Origin: Streptomyces qinglanensis
Lineage (GTDB): Bacteria; Actinomycetota; Actinomycetes; Streptomycetales; Streptomycetaceae
Reading direction: 5' to 3'
Assembly: GCF_900111245.1 (NCBI RefSeq)
Contig: NZ_FOGO01000003.1
Coordinates: 186,001 to 250,000, forward strand
DNA length: 64,000 bases
Position numbers and translations under genes: made by a program. Positions 1 to 9,027 of this stretch are shown here, piece by piece (the stretch's first letter is position 1; each line of letters starts with the position of its first letter). The notes below the pieces were generated by a model. The model was not told the origin of the DNA. It did no database searches and saw nothing but the letters and a program-made list of their open reading frames with translations.

Positions 1-193
1 GTACGGTCAGGCCCTGCGGGCCACCGTCCGGGATCAGGCCGATGTGCTGGCCCCCTGCCTCGAAGCCGACGTAGTAGGGGCCGTCCTGCTGTGGCGGGAC
101 ACCGAGCAGCGCGGTGTACACGGCCTTGGCCGCCGCCAGGTCGGACACGGGGTGCAGCACGGTCTTGATGCCGAGGGTGGCAGAGCCGCTCAT
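1..193 (-). CDS. VOC family (glyoxalase/bleomycin-resistance fold) protein, N-terminal part
   Basis: The gene runs off the left edge, so only the first 64 residues are visible. They begin MSGSATLGIKTVLHPVSDLA and continue with a typical first beta-alpha-beta unit of the VOC fold: a vicinal-oxygen-chelate start, a helix with KAVYTALLG, then YYVGFEAGGQHIGLIP. An AGGAG ribosome site lies a few bases before the ATG. Such proteins bind a metal and act as small dioxygenases, lyases or resistance proteins, and the substrate cannot be told from this fragment. It is divergent from the LuxR-type regulator gene, so the two may share a control region at 194-322. Confidence 0.85.
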   Translation of the reverse strand, partial: MSGSATLGIKTVLHPVSDLAAAKAVYTALLGVPPQQDGPYYVGFEAGGQHIGLIPDGGPQGLTV

Positions 194-322
194 GGTCGCT
201 CCTGTGGTCGCGGGTGGATCGCTCCGGTGGCCCCGGGCCGATCGCCGTGTCAGCAGCCTCTCCCGGAGGTGGCCGCGGCCACCTCCGTGCCGGCCACGGA
301 AGCCGCCACGGATAATGAGTCG

Positions 323-3130
323 GTGTCCACTCCAGTGATCTCGGCCCGCGAGGCCGAAGTACTCGGTCTGCTCGGGGAGCACCTGAGCAACGCGGAGATC
401 GCCGCGCGACTGTTCATCTCGGTGCGCACGGTGGAATCGCACGTCTCGGCGCTGCTGCGGAAGCTGGAGGTGCCGGACCGGCGTGCCCTGTCGCGGCGGG
501 CGGCCGGGTCGGCGGGTGCCGGGCGGTCCCGTCCGGCGCCCGCGCTGCCGGCGCCGCTGACCGCGTTCGTCGGCCGCGCGCGGGAGTGCGCCGAGCTGGC
601 CGGCGCGGTCAAGGCGCATCGGCAGGTGACCGCGGTCGGGCCGGGCGGGGTGGGCAAGACCCGGCTGGCGCTGGCGGTCGCCGCGGAGGCCGAAGGCGAC
701 TTCGCCGACGGGGTGTGGTTCTGCGACCTGGTACCGGTCACCGACCCGAGCCGGGTGGCCGCGGCGGTCGCCGCGGCCCTGGGGGTGGGAGAGCAGCCAG
801 GTTCCGGCATCGACGACACGGTGGTGGCGGCGCTGGCGGACCGGGAGGCGCTGCTGGTACTGGACAACTGCGAGCAGATTGCCGACGGGGTGGCGCCGTT
901 CGTGGAACGGCTGCTGGTGGCCTGCCCGCGGGTGCGGGTGCTCGCGACCAGCCGGGCCCGGCTGATGGTGCCCTTCGAGTGGGTCTTCCCGGTGCCGCCG
1001 CTTTCGCGGGTCGGCGGGGGCGACTCGGACGCCGCGGCCCTGTTCGTGCAGCGGGCGGCGGCGGTGGGCCGGGCCTCGGATCCGCTGGCGGGCGACCAGG
1101 TGGCGGCGCTGTGCGAGCGGCTCGACGGTATGGCGCTGGCCATCGAGTTGGCGGCGGCGCGGTGGGCGACGCTGGGGCTGGACGGTCTGGCGGCCGGCCT
1201 CTCCGACCAGTTGCGCATCCTGTCCGGCGGCCCCCGCGCCGACGGCAGGCACCGGTCGGTGCGGGCGGTGCTGGACTGGAGCCACGAACTGCTGGAGCCG
1301 CAGGACCGGGCGCTGCTGCGGCGGATCTCGGTGTTCGCCGTGCCGTTCACCGCGCAGGCCGCGGCCGAGGTGGCGGGGGTCGCCCCGCTGGATACGGCCG
1401 CGGTCGCCGACGGACTCGGCAGGCTCGCCGAACAGAGCCTGTTGACCGTGGCGCGGACCGGGACCGGCACCCGGTACCGGGCCCTGGCGACGATCCGCCA
1501 GTACGGGGCGGAACGGCTCGCGGACTCCGGTGAGTCGACCGCGGTCCGCTCCCGCCATCTGGACTGGTGCCTGGCCGCGGCGGGCGAACTCGCCGACTCG
1601 GCGGACGAGGGCCACAGCGCCCGGTTCGACGCCCTGGCCGAGGAGTTGCGGACGGCCCTGGCCTGGGCGGCGGAGCGGCCGGAGCGGCGCGCGGACGCGC
1701 ACCGGCTCGCCCTGTACGTGGCCGAGTCGGCCTTTGCCCGCAATCTGCTCGACGAGGCGCAGCAGCGGTTCGAGCAGGCGGCCGGGCTCGCCGGGGACGC
1801 TGCCGGGGCCGCGGCGCTGCGGAGCGCGGCCGGGGTGGCCGGCTGCCGCGGAAGCGGGGACGAGATGTTCCGCCTGCACCGGGCAGCGGCGGCGGCCGCC
1901 CGCCGGGCCGGGGACGCCGCCGCCGCGGGCCGGGACCTGGCCACCGCGGCCACCGTCGCGTATCGCTTCTCCAGCACGTTCGCGCGGATTCCGGCGGTGA
2001 GCGAGGCGCGGGCGCTGCTCGCCGAGGCGCGGGAACTGTGCCCCCAGGGCGACCCGGCGAACGATGCGGCCCTCGCGCTGGCCGAGACGGCGGTGGTCGC
2101 CGACGCGTACGGCGCGGTCCAGGGAGACGCGGACAACCTCGTGCAGAAGACGGCCGCATATGCCGAACGGGCGGTCGAGCTGGCCCGGCTGGCGGGTGAT
2201 CCGGTGGCCGAGTCCGCTGCTCTGGACGGGCTCTCGGGCGCCCGGAGCTGGGCCGGGGACACCTTCGCCACCGCCACCGCGGTGCGGCGCCGCATCGAGG
2301 TGCTGGACCCACTGCCGCGCACCCCGGCCGCCACGCACGAGTTGGTGGACGCCCTGGCGATGGCCGCGGGTACGGCGCTGGGGGTGGGCGAGTTGCCGGA
2401 GGCCCGCCGCCGGGCCGGGCAGCTCGCGGACCAGCCGCTGCTGGCCGAGGTGGGCCACCACGCCACGTCCTGGCTGCTGGTCGCGGACGCGTTCGCGGGC
2501 CGCGGCTCCGAAGTGCTCGGCGGCAGCGTCCGGTTCCGCGACGCGTGGGAGCGCAGCGGCCGGCAGCGGTCCTCCTCACTGGGGCCGGCTGCCGCCTCGG
2601 TGGCGATGGTCCACGGACTGCGGGGCGACACGGCGGCCCGGGCGGAGTGGCTCGCCATCGTCGATGAGGCCGGCACTCCGCAGGAGTACCGGCGCGGCTA
2701 CGGCGCGGTCTGCGACGCGGTGGTCCTGCTCCACCAAGGTGCCGCAGAAGCGGCCTGGCAGCGCGTGGCACCGGAGCCGGACCAGGTGTGGAAGTGGGTC
2801 TGCTGGATCTGGCTGCACTGGTACGTGGGGCTCCGGGCGGAGGCCGCGGTGCTGGCCGGGCATCCGGAAGCCCGCGCCCGGGTCGAGGCCGCCCGCCGCA
2901 CCGTCGCCGGCAACCCGGTCGCCTCCGCCCAGGTGGACCGGGCCGAGGCACTGCTGGACGGGGCCCCGGAGCGGCTGCCGGCCGTCGCCGCGGCGTTCGA
3001 GGCGGCGGACTGCCGCTACCAGTCGGCCCGCACGCTGCTGCTCGCCGGGGGCGAGCACGCGGCGGCCGGATCGGCGGCGCTCGCCGCCCTCGGCCTCGCG
3101 TCACCCGCGGCGCCCGCGGCCTCCCGATAG
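323..3130 (+). CDS. LuxR-type regulator with NB-ARC ATPase and TPR-like C-terminus
   Basis: This large cytoplasmic regulator has about 935 residues. A LuxR helix-turn-helix lies at the extreme N-terminus (ISAREAEVL to RTVESHVSALLRKL, residues about 6-50). An NB-ARC ATPase follows, with Walker A GPGGVGKTR near residue 106 and Walker B LLVLDN near 177. The rest is a long Ala/Arg-rich helical region like TPR repeats. The HTH-first order is the reverse of MalT/LAL regulators and recurs in actinobacteria. I chose GTG 323 because a GATAAT -10-like box at 311-316 would give a leaderless transcript starting there. GTG 269 and GTG 287 are alternatives. The target is unknown; the divergent VOC gene is the nearest candidate. 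Confidence 0.85.
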   Translation: MSTPVISAREAEVLGLLGEHLSNAEIAARLFISVRTVESHVSALLRKLEVPDRRALSRRAAGSAGAGRSRPAPALPAPLTAFVGRARECAELAGAVKAHRQVTAVGPGGVGKTRLALAVAAEAEGDFADGVWFCDLVPVTDPSRVAAAVAAALGVGEQPGSGIDDTVVAALADREALLVLDNCEQIADGVAPFVERLLVACPRVRVLATSRARLMVPFEWVFPVPPLSRVGGGDSDAAALFVQRAAAVGRASDPLAGDQVAALCERLDGMALAIELAAARWATLGLDGLAAGLSDQLRILSGGPRADGRHRSVRAVLDWSHELLEPQDRALLRRISVFAVPFTAQAAAEVAGVAPLDTAAVADGLGRLAEQSLLTVARTGTGTRYRALATIRQYGAERLADSGESTAVRSRHLDWCLAAAGELADSADEGHSARFDALAEELRTALAWAAERPERRADAHRLALYVAESAFARNLLDEAQQRFEQAAGLAGDAAGAAALRSAAGVAGCRGSGDEMFRLHRAAAAAARRAGDAAAAGRDLATAATVAYRFSSTFARIPAVSEARALLAEARELCPQGDPANDAALALAETAVVADAYGAVQGDADNLVQKTAAYAERAVELARLAGDPVAESAALDGLSGARSWAGDTFATATAVRRRIEVLDPLPRTPAATHELVDALAMAAGTALGVGELPEARRRAGQLADQPLLAEVGHHATSWLLVADAFAGRGSEVLGGSVRFRDAWERSGRQRSSSLGPAAASVAMVHGLRGDTAARAEWLAIVDEAGTPQEYRRGYGAVCDAVVLLHQGAAEAAWQRVAPEPDQVWKWVCWIWLHWYVGLRAEAAVLAGHPEARARVEAARRTVAGNPVASAQVDRAEALLDGAPERLPAVAAAFEAADCRYQSARTLLLAGGEHAAAGSAALAALGLASPAAPAASR

Positions 3131-3236
3131 CCGCCGGGACACCTGCCCGGGAGGGCGGGCGGCGCGGACGCGGCGTCGGCAGAGCCGCCGTTCGTCCGGC
3201 CGCCCGGGTCCGGCACGGTGTGCGCCGAAGGGCCTC

Positions 3237-3689
3237 TCAGCTCACCGCCCGCTCGACGAGCGCGGCGATCCGTGTCTCCACCTCGGGCGTCACCTCGGTC
3301 AGCGCGAAACCCGCCGGCCACATCGGCCCGTCGTCCAGCCGCGCCTGGTCGCTGAACCCGAGAGTGGCGTACCGCGCCTTGAACTTGGCCGCGCTCTGGA
3401 AGAAGCAGACGATCTTTCCGTCCAGCGCGTAGGCGGGCATCCCGTACCAGAGCTTCGGTGCGAGGACCGGTGCGGCGGCCGTCACGACCGCGTGGACGCG
3501 CTCGGCCATGGCCCGGTCCGAGTCCTGCATCTCGGCGATCTTCGCCAGGACGTCCCGTTCGGCCTCCGCGGCCTTCTCGGCCTGCGAGGCGCGGCGCGCC
3601 GCCTTCTTCCGCTCCTGCGCGTGCTCCTTCATCGCGGCCCGCTCCTGTGCCGTGAATCCCTCGTAGGCGCTGGTCTTGGTGCTGCTCAT
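3237..3689 (-). CDS. DUF1801 / YdhG-like small protein
   Basis: This 150-residue cytoplasmic protein has two parts. The N-terminal third is a charged, Ala/Lys/Glu-rich helix (MSSTKTSAYEGFTAQERAAMKEHAQ as its beginning, then many KK/AA pairs). A DUF1801-type domain follows, with LWYGMPAYALDGKIVCFFQSA and a C-terminal ALVERAVS helix. The family is related to the fold of the frataxin-like YdhG iron chaperones, but no biochemical role is established for actinobacterial members. It converges on the LuxR-type gene and lies alone, with no operon partner. The family assignment is good and the function is open. Confidence 0.8.
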   Translation of the reverse strand: MSSTKTSAYEGFTAQERAAMKEHAQERKKAARRASQAEKAAEAERDVLAKIAEMQDSDRAMAERVHAVVTAAAPVLAPKLWYGMPAYALDGKIVCFFQSAAKFKARYATLGFSDQARLDDGPMWPAGFALTEVTPEVETRIAALVERAVS

Positions 3690-3955
3690 GGCCGGCCGTC
3701 CTCGTCGTCGTGGGTCCTGTCGGCCGGTGTCGCTCCGCGGCCGCTCGCTGTGGTCACAGCCTCTCCCCGGCGCCACGCGCACGGCATCCGTGCTCAGCAC
3801 GGAGAGCGCCACGGACGGGCGTGCGGGACCCGCCCCGCACGGCGGCGCGGAGGCGGTGTGGCGCGACCGGCAGTGCCCGGAGCCGCCGTGCAGCCGTCCC
3901 GGGCCACGCGCGCTTGCGGAGAGGGCACCGACGGCACCCGCCGCGGGAGCCGCGC

Positions 3956-4819
3956 TCACCCCTCGGCCGGGGTCCGGGGGCCGGCGCGCAGCGCGGCCAG
4001 CGCGGCCAGTTCGGCCGGGGTGCGCGGGGCGGAAGCGGCGTCCTCCAGCACGTCGTAGGCCAGCAGCAGCTCCCGCGCGGCGATGCCCCACGGCAGCCGC
4101 AGACCGGCCTCCCGCAGCAGTTCCGGGCGCGCGAGGACGGCGTCCACCGGACCGGAGCGCACCCCGCCCGGGGTGAGCAGGGCGGCGTCGTCGGCCCAGC
4201 GCAGCGCGAGGTCCACGTCGTGCGTGGCCATCACCACGGTGGTGCCGCCGTCCCGGAGCTCGTCGAGGGTCACCAGCAGCCGCTCCTGGCCGTCCGGGTC
4301 GAGCCCCGCCGTCGGCTCGTCCAGGATCAGCACCCGCGGCCGCATCGCGACCGCGCCCGCGATCGCGGCCCGTTTGCGCTGGCCGTAGGAGAGCAGGTGG
4401 GTGGGCCGGTCGGCGAGGGCCGCGATGTCCAGCGCGGTGAGCGCCTCCTGGACGCGCTCGTGGACCTGCGGAGTGGGCAGCCCGAGGTTGAGCGGCCCGA
4501 AGGAGATGTCCTGGGCGACGGACGCGGCGAACAACTGGTCGTCCGGGTCCTGCACGACGAGCTGCACCGCCGTGCGGAGCCGGGTGAGGCCCTTGCGGTC
4601 GTGCCGGACCGGGTCGCCCGCCACGGACAGTTGGCCGGTGTCCGGCTGCAACCCGCCGCTGAGCAGCCGCATCAGGGTGGTCTTGCCGCTGCCGTTGCGG
4701 CCCAGGAGAGCGAGGGCACGGCCCTCGCGCACCTCGAAGTCGAGGGCGTCGAGCACGACCGGGCCGTCCTCGTACGCGAAGGACACGCCCTGCAGGGCGA
4801 CCAGGGCCGATTCGCTCAT
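3956..4819 (-). CDS. cbiO: Cobalt ECF transporter ATPase CbiO
   Basis: The 287-residue ABC ATPase energises the cobalt importer at the inner face of the membrane. It shows Walker A LLGRNGSGKTT near residue 40, a Q-loop (VVQDPDDQ), an LSYGQRKR signature in place of LSGGQ, Walker B VLILDEPTAGLD and a switch His in MATHDVDL. The QDPDDQLF motif is typical of ECF-type ATPases. Its ATG overlaps the cbiQ stop as ATGA, so the two are probably translationally coupled. It is the last gene of cbiM-N-Q-O. Nickel transport (NikO) cannot be excluded from this protein alone, but the upstream cobalamin riboswitch favours cobalt. Confidence 0.95.
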   Translation of the reverse strand: MSESALVALQGVSFAYEDGPVVLDALDFEVREGRALALLGRNGSGKTTLMRLLSGGLQPDTGQLSVAGDPVRHDRKGLTRLRTAVQLVVQDPDDQLFAASVAQDISFGPLNLGLPTPQVHERVQEALTALDIAALADRPTHLLSYGQRKRAAIAGAVAMRPRVLILDEPTAGLDPDGQERLLVTLDELRDGGTTVVMATHDVDLALRWADDAALLTPGGVRSGPVDAVLARPELLREAGLRLPWGIAARELLLAYDVLEDAASAPRTPAELAALAALRAGPRTPAEG

Positions 4820-5565
4820 GACAGCGGGCTCTCCAATGCGAGGGTGGCTGCGGTGACGGCGGCGAGCAGGAGGAGGCTCGCGGCGGTGAAGCGGAGGGAG
4901 ACGCGCGCCTCGGGCACCAGGACGCGCAGGGTGCCCTCGTAGCCCCGTCCGGCGAGACCGGCCTGGAGCCGCGCCGCCCGGTCGAAGGCGCGTACGAAAG
5001 CGATCGCGCCGAGCCCGGCTGTGGAGCGCCACTGCGCGGCCCGTGTGGTGTGTCCGAGCCGGGCTGCCTGCGCCTCCCGGACGCGGCGGACGGAGTCGAG
5101 GAGCAGGAAGCCGGTGCGGTACGTCATCAGCGCGACGTCCACCACGGGCGCGGGCACCCCGGCCCGGACCAGGCGCGGCAGCAGGTCGGACATCGGCGTG
5201 GTGAAGGCGAACAGGAGCACGCCGAGCGACGCCGCGGAGGTGCGCAGCAGCAGCAGCCCCGCGCGCGCGGGCCCGCCGTCGGCCAGGGTCACGAACCCGT
5301 CCGGGCCACCGACCTGGAACAGCAGCGTGACCGCCCCGGTCACGCAGAATCCCAGCGGCACCCGGTAGGCCCGCCAGAGTCTGCGCGCCGGCACCCCGGC
5401 CGGGCCGAGCAGGACGGTGAGCGCCGTCCCGAGCACGAGTGCGGCGCCGGGCCAGGGCGGCAGCGAGATGGCCAGGACGGTCAGCCCCAGTCCGAGCACG
5501 GCTTTGTCCACAGGGTGGCGGCGGCGCCAGCGACTGCTGTGCGCTGCCGCGTCGATGGGCAGCAC
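4816..5565 (-). CDS. cbiQ: Cobalt ECF transporter transmembrane protein CbiQ
   Basis: This 249-residue T-component links the substrate-binding CbiM/CbiN pair to the CbiO ATPase. It has about five hydrophobic segments, for example near residues 26-60 and 110-130 and a final one at about 225-245. It also has the two short Ala-Arg-Gly coupling motifs of the family, visible as EAQAARLGH and ARLQAGLAGRGYEG. The start MLPIDAAAHSSRW matches the usual CbiQ N-terminus. The gene lies 6 bases after cbiN and overlaps cbiO by 4 bases, as expected for one polycistronic mRNA. Confidence 0.93.
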   Translation of the reverse strand: MLPIDAAAHSSRWRRRHPVDKAVLGLGLTVLAISLPPWPGAALVLGTALTVLLGPAGVPARRLWRAYRVPLGFCVTGAVTLLFQVGGPDGFVTLADGGPARAGLLLLRTSAASLGVLLFAFTTPMSDLLPRLVRAGVPAPVVDVALMTYRTGFLLLDSVRRVREAQAARLGHTTRAAQWRSTAGLGAIAFVRAFDRAARLQAGLAGRGYEGTLRVLVPEARVSLRFTAASLLLLAAVTAATLALESPLS

Positions 5566-5571
5566 AGCGGG

Positions 5572-5943
5572 TCAGACCCGCCCGGTGGCGGACTCGTCGG
5601 CGCCGCTGTCGGTGCGCTCTTCCGCCTGCCGCGCCTGGGTGGCCCGCTGCTCCCCCTGGCGGCGGCCGCGGCGCAGTCCGAAGTAGTAGGCCAGGACGCC
5701 CGCGCCGAGGGCGGCCTGCAGGGCGAAGAGCGCCGACTCGATCTCGCCGGACGGTGGTTCGTACAGCGGCGAGAACCACGGCTCGTAGTCCGGCTCCAGC
5801 TCGGTGATGGCCGTCTCGGCCTGCCCGTCGGACCCGGTGAACGGCTCTTCCTTGTCGTCGCCGAGTCCCAGGGCCAGCGGCAGGACGGCGAGTGCCGCAA
5901 CGAGGGCGAGCAGCAGTGCGTTGATCTTGGTGTTGCGCTTCAT
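5572..5943 (-). CDS. cbiN: Cobalt transporter accessory protein CbiN
   Basis: CbiN is the small partner of CbiM and is needed for cobalt loading of the ECF transporter. The 123-residue product has the expected two membrane spans: residues about 8-27 ([20 protein letters not shown]) and about 67-90 ([20 protein letters not shown]). The acidic extracytoplasmic stretch between them carries a [21 protein letters not shown] motif typical of CbiN. The C-terminus is a charged tail longer than in enterobacterial CbiN. The gene overlaps cbiM by 4 bases (ATGA) and is followed by cbiQ after 6 bases. Confidence 0.92.
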   Translation of the reverse strand: MKRNTKINALLLALVAALAVLPLALGLGDDKEEPFTGSDGQAETAITELEPDYEPWFSPLYEPPSGEIESALFALQAALGAGVLAYYFGLRRGRRQGEQRATQARQAEERTDSGADESATGRV

Positions 5944-6641
5944 CGTGCCGCCGCCTCCGATTCGGTCCGGTTCCGCTTGCCCGACAGGAACACGCCGAGC
6001 CGGGTCAGGTCGCCCTTGCTGGACTGCACCAGCAAGCGCATGACGAGCACCGTGAGGAGCCCCTCGCTGATCGCGAGCGGAATCTGGGTGACCGCGAAGA
6101 TGGAACCGAACTTGCCGAGCGCGCCGAGGAAGCCGCTGCTCGGGTCGGGAAAGGCGAGCGCGAGCTGCACGCTGGTGACGCAGTAGGTGGACAGGTCGGC
6201 GACGAACGCGCCCGCGAAGACTCCGGCCATCAGCGGCGCGCCGAAACGCCGCAGCAGCCGGTACGCCCCGTAACCGGCCCAGGGCCCGACGATCGCCATC
6301 GAGAAGACGTTGGCGCCGAGCGTGGTCAGCCCGCCGTGTGCGAGCAGCAACGCCTGGAACAGCAGCACGATGGTGCCCAGCACGGCCATGATCGGCGGCC
6401 GGAACAGGATGGCACCCAGGCCGGTGCCGGTGGGGTGCGAACAACTGCCGGTGACCGAAGGCAGCTTCAGGGCCGACAGGACGAACGTGAAAGCTCCCGC
6501 GGCTCCCAGCAGCAGTGTGCTCTCGGGATGTTCCCTGACCTCACGGGTCAGTGACCGGGCTCCGTGGACGACGAACGGCGCCGACGCGACGCCCCAGGCG
6601 ACCGCGTGCGCCGGAGGCAGAAAACCCTCGGCTATGTGCAT
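5940..6641 (-). CDS. cbiM: Cobalt ECF transporter substrate-binding membrane protein CbiM
   Basis: This 233-residue S-component captures Co2+. The mature N-terminus [14 protein letters not shown] carries the Met-His-Ile motif whose His at position 2 binds the metal in NikM/CbiM structures. A second metal-site region, [15 protein letters not shown], is also present. About seven membrane segments follow. It is the first gene of the operon and lies 40-odd bases downstream of a cobalamin riboswitch, so intake of cobalt should be shut off when B12 is plentiful. Specificity for cobalt over nickel is inferred from that riboswitch. Confidence 0.95.
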   Translation of the reverse strand: MHIAEGFLPPAHAVAWGVASAPFVVHGARSLTREVREHPESTLLLGAAGAFTFVLSALKLPSVTGSCSHPTGTGLGAILFRPPIMAVLGTIVLLFQALLLAHGGLTTLGANVFSMAIVGPWAGYGAYRLLRRFGAPLMAGVFAGAFVADLSTYCVTSVQLALAFPDPSSGFLGALGKFGSIFAVTQIPLAISEGLLTVLVMRLLVQSSKGDLTRLGVFLSGKRNRTESEAAAR

Positions 6642-6683
6642 GGCTCAGCAGACCCTCTCCAGCACCTCGTGGATGGACGACGT

Positions 6684-6848
6684 GCCTTGGCCGGTCTCCT
6701 GGCTCACGGGTACACCGCCCGCACTCCGCCTTCCCGGGTCCGAGGACCCAGTGGCTGCCCGCAAGGGCCGGAGCCGGCATTCCCGATCACAGTGGCGAGG
6801 GCCGCACCGGTATCGCACCGGATTTCCCGTTCACCAAGGCGTGGCGAC
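6684..6848 (-). ncRNA. Cobalamin (AdoCbl) riboswitch upstream of cbiMNQO
   Basis: Read on the minus strand, the region shows the standard order of B12 aptamer elements: ACGGGAAATCCGGTGC, a pairing GATACCGGTGCGGC, the GCCACTGTGA core, CGGGAATGCC, GCCACTGGGTCC, GGGAAGGCG, and at the 3' end the nearly invariant GAGCCAGGAGACCGGCC. The last element lies at about 6691-6710, some 50 bases before the cbiM start. Ligand binding is therefore likely to hide the cbiM translation start or to end transcription. The outer boundaries are approximate by about 10 bases. Confidence 0.93.
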
Positions 6849-7366
6849 ACTAGTCGCACACACGCCAGGTGACAAGCCGCGGGCAGGGAGTGCGAAAGCG
6901 GAGGTCACCTCCGCGTGCCCGGTCGCGCGCCCCGGCGGCCGCCTGCCGGCGCGGGACGGCAGGGGTGTTCACGCGCGCGCCGAGTGCCCGCCCGGCGCCG
7001 GCCGCACCGTGCGCGGCACTCCGGACCGGGGAGGCAGGCGGCACCGCGCACGGAGACCCGGACGGTGTGCGATACGCAGTGAATCGTCCGGAGAGGTCCG
7101 CCCGTGCGGTGCGTCCGGCCGGGGCACCCGCCGAGCCGGAACCGTCGGTTCAGGCGACTGATGCCTGGGCGCCATCGGACGGCCCGACCGCGGCGCTACG
7201 CATACCCCAGCGGGACGTACTCCCGAAGGAGCCGGGCAGGCCGCGCCACCCGGGGACCGGGGTCCCGTGCCGCTGTGAGAAGGCGGGGCCCGGACGGGCC
7301 GCGCCTCGCCCACCGCGCGGCCCGGTCCGCCGGGCCGGGCACGAGCCTGCTGAGGAGACACCACCG
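6849..7366. other. Gene-free stretch before olsB
   Basis: About 500 bases lie between the 5' end of the cobalamin riboswitch and the olsB start. It must hold the promoters of the divergent cbi operon and olsB. I saw no convincing coding pattern, long hairpin or repeat. A CTGAGGAGACACC ribosome site lies directly before olsB. Confidence 0.5.
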
Positions 7367-8125
7367 ATGACGACCTCGTACACGGCAAGGGAAGGCGCCG
7401 CCTACACCGCGGCCGTCGCCGATTCCGCGGCCGAGGTGCGGGCCGCGCAGCGGCTCCGCCACCAGGTGTTCGGTCAGGAGATGGGGGCCGCTGCCGGGTC
7501 CCGTTCGTCCGGCCTCGACGTGGACGCCTTCGACTCCGCCGCGGACCATCTGATCGTCACGGACACCGCGACGGGCGACGTCGTCGGCACCTACCGGCTC
7601 CTGCCGCCGGGAAGGGTCCGGCACTCCTACGCGGACGGCGAGTTCGACCTGGGAGCGCTGGCGGGGATCCGCCCGTCGATGATCGAGGCGGGGCGGTCGT
7701 GCGTGCATCCCGGCCACCGCTCCGGAGCAGTGATCAATTTGATGTGGTCGGCGCTCGCCCGCTACGTGCTGCTGTCGGGGCACCGCTACCTCGCGGGCTG
7801 CGCCTCGGTGCCGCTGGAGGACGGCGGGCGGAGTGCGGCACACACCTGGGCGCTGTGCGCGGCGCGCCACGCGCCGCCCCCCGGCATGGAGGTCTTCCCG
7901 CACCGCCCGTGGCAGCCGTCGGGGCCGGTGCGGGTGGCGGAGGCGGCCGGGGCCCGTTCCACGCTGCTCCCGCCGCTGCTGCGCGGGTACCTGCGGCTCG
8001 GCGCGTGGGTGTGCGGAGCACCGGCGCACGACCCGGAGTTCGGCGTCGCCGACTTCTTCGTGGTGCTGGACATGGAACAGTTGAACGACCGCTACTACCG
8101 CTACTTCCTCGGGGAGCCGAGATGA
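7367..8125 (+). CDS. olsB: Ornithine N-acyltransferase OlsB-like (GNAT)
   Basis: The 252-residue protein matches the OlsB / hemolysin-type GNAT family. OlsB acylates L-ornithine with 3-hydroxyacyl-ACP to make lyso-ornithine lipid at the membrane. Visible signs are AAQRLRHQVFGQEMG, DHLIVTDTATGDVVGTYRLLPP, IEAGRSCVHPGHRSG and the late AWVCGAPAHDPEFGVADFFVVLDM block. These line up with OlsB in order and length. The ATG at 7367 has a strong GAGGAG site 13 bases upstream; a longer reading frame upstream has no homologous content. It overlaps the next gene, an acyltransferase, by ATGA, which supports a two-step ornithine lipid pathway. Confidence 0.85.
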   Translation: MTTSYTAREGAAYTAAVADSAAEVRAAQRLRHQVFGQEMGAAAGSRSSGLDVDAFDSAADHLIVTDTATGDVVGTYRLLPPGRVRHSYADGEFDLGALAGIRPSMIEAGRSCVHPGHRSGAVINLMWSALARYVLLSGHRYLAGCASVPLEDGGRSAAHTWALCAARHAPPPGMEVFPHRPWQPSGPVRVAEAAGARSTLLPPLLRGYLRLGAWVCGAPAHDPEFGVADFFVVLDMEQLNDRYYRYFLGEPR

Positions 8126-8916
8126 GCTGCTGGGCCGTGGCCTCGCCCTGCACCGTGCGGTGCGCAGCCCACCGGGTACCGCCGGTGGCCGCCGCTGTGC
8201 GGGCGCGCCGCTGTGCGGCACTGGCCGGGGCGCTGCTCCGGGGGCTGGCGAGCGGTCCGGACCTCGCCTGCGGGGAGGTGTTGCGCACTCAGGCCCGGGG
8301 GGTGGTCCGGGCGCTCGGCGCCACGCTGGAGGCTCCGGCGTCGGTCTCCGGTCCGCGGCGTCCGGGCGAGGCGGGCTCGCTGATCGTCTCCGACCACATC
8401 TCCTGGCTCGACGCGCTCGCGCTGCTGGCGGTCGAACCGGCGACCGCGCTCGCCAAACGGGAGGTGGCGCAGTGGCCGCTGTTCGGTCCCCTGGCGGAAC
8501 GCGCGGGAGTGCAGTTCATCGACCGGGACCGGTTCCGCACGCTGCCGGACACGGTGGCGCAGGTGGCGGACGTGCTGCGCGGGGGCCGTTCGGTCCTGGT
8601 CTTCCCGCAGGGCACCACGTGGTGCACCGAGTCGGGCAGCGGATTCCGCCGCGCCCTGTTCCAGGCCGCCATCGACGCCGAAGCGCCGGTGCGGCCGGTG
8701 ACGGTCAGCTACCGGCAGGACGGCGAACCCAGCACGGTGGCGGCCTTCCTCGGCGACGACACGTTCGCCGCTTCGCTGCACCGGGTCATCAGCGCCCGGA
8801 ACCTGGCGGTGCGCGTCACACCGCATCCCGCTCTGCACCCCGCGCCGGACCGCCGTGCCCTCGCGGCGGCCGCGCACGCGGCGATCCGCGGCACCCGCGC
8901 GCCCGCGCATCCGTGA
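8122..8916 (+). CDS. olsA: 1-acylglycerol-3-phosphate O-acyltransferase, OlsA-like
   Basis: The 264-residue protein is a PlsC-type acyltransferase with the catalytic HX4D box (DHISWLDA, near residue 94), a middle KREVAQWPLFG block, and the FPQGTTWCTESG substrate motif. In the ornithine lipid pathway OlsA adds the second acyl chain to lyso-ornithine lipid. The ATGA overlap with olsB argues for that role over general phosphatidic acid synthesis, though a broader role is possible. Ornithine lipids are phosphorus-free membrane lipids often made under phosphate shortage; no PHO box was identified here. Confidence 0.85.
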   Translation: MSCWAVASPCTVRCAAHRVPPVAAAVRARRCAALAGALLRGLASGPDLACGEVLRTQARGVVRALGATLEAPASVSGPRRPGEAGSLIVSDHISWLDALALLAVEPATALAKREVAQWPLFGPLAERAGVQFIDRDRFRTLPDTVAQVADVLRGGRSVLVFPQGTTWCTESGSGFRRALFQAAIDAEAPVRPVTVSYRQDGEPSTVAAFLGDDTFAASLHRVISARNLAVRVTPHPALHPAPDRRALAAAAHAAIRGTRAPAHP

Positions 8917-9027
8917 ACCGTACCGCTGCGCGGGCGCTGTCCGGCGGCTCCGCAAAGCGGCAGAGCTCCCGCGCCGGGCGGCCGTCCGCGGACGGCGGTG
9001 CCCGCCCGGGTGACCGGCGCGCTCCCC

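Noticed and set aside
250..2676. Very long open frame antisense to the LuxR-NB-ARC gene
   Set aside because: It is low-complexity Ala/Ser/Arg translation, a usual shadow of GC-rich coding DNA. The plus-strand frame has recognisable domains.
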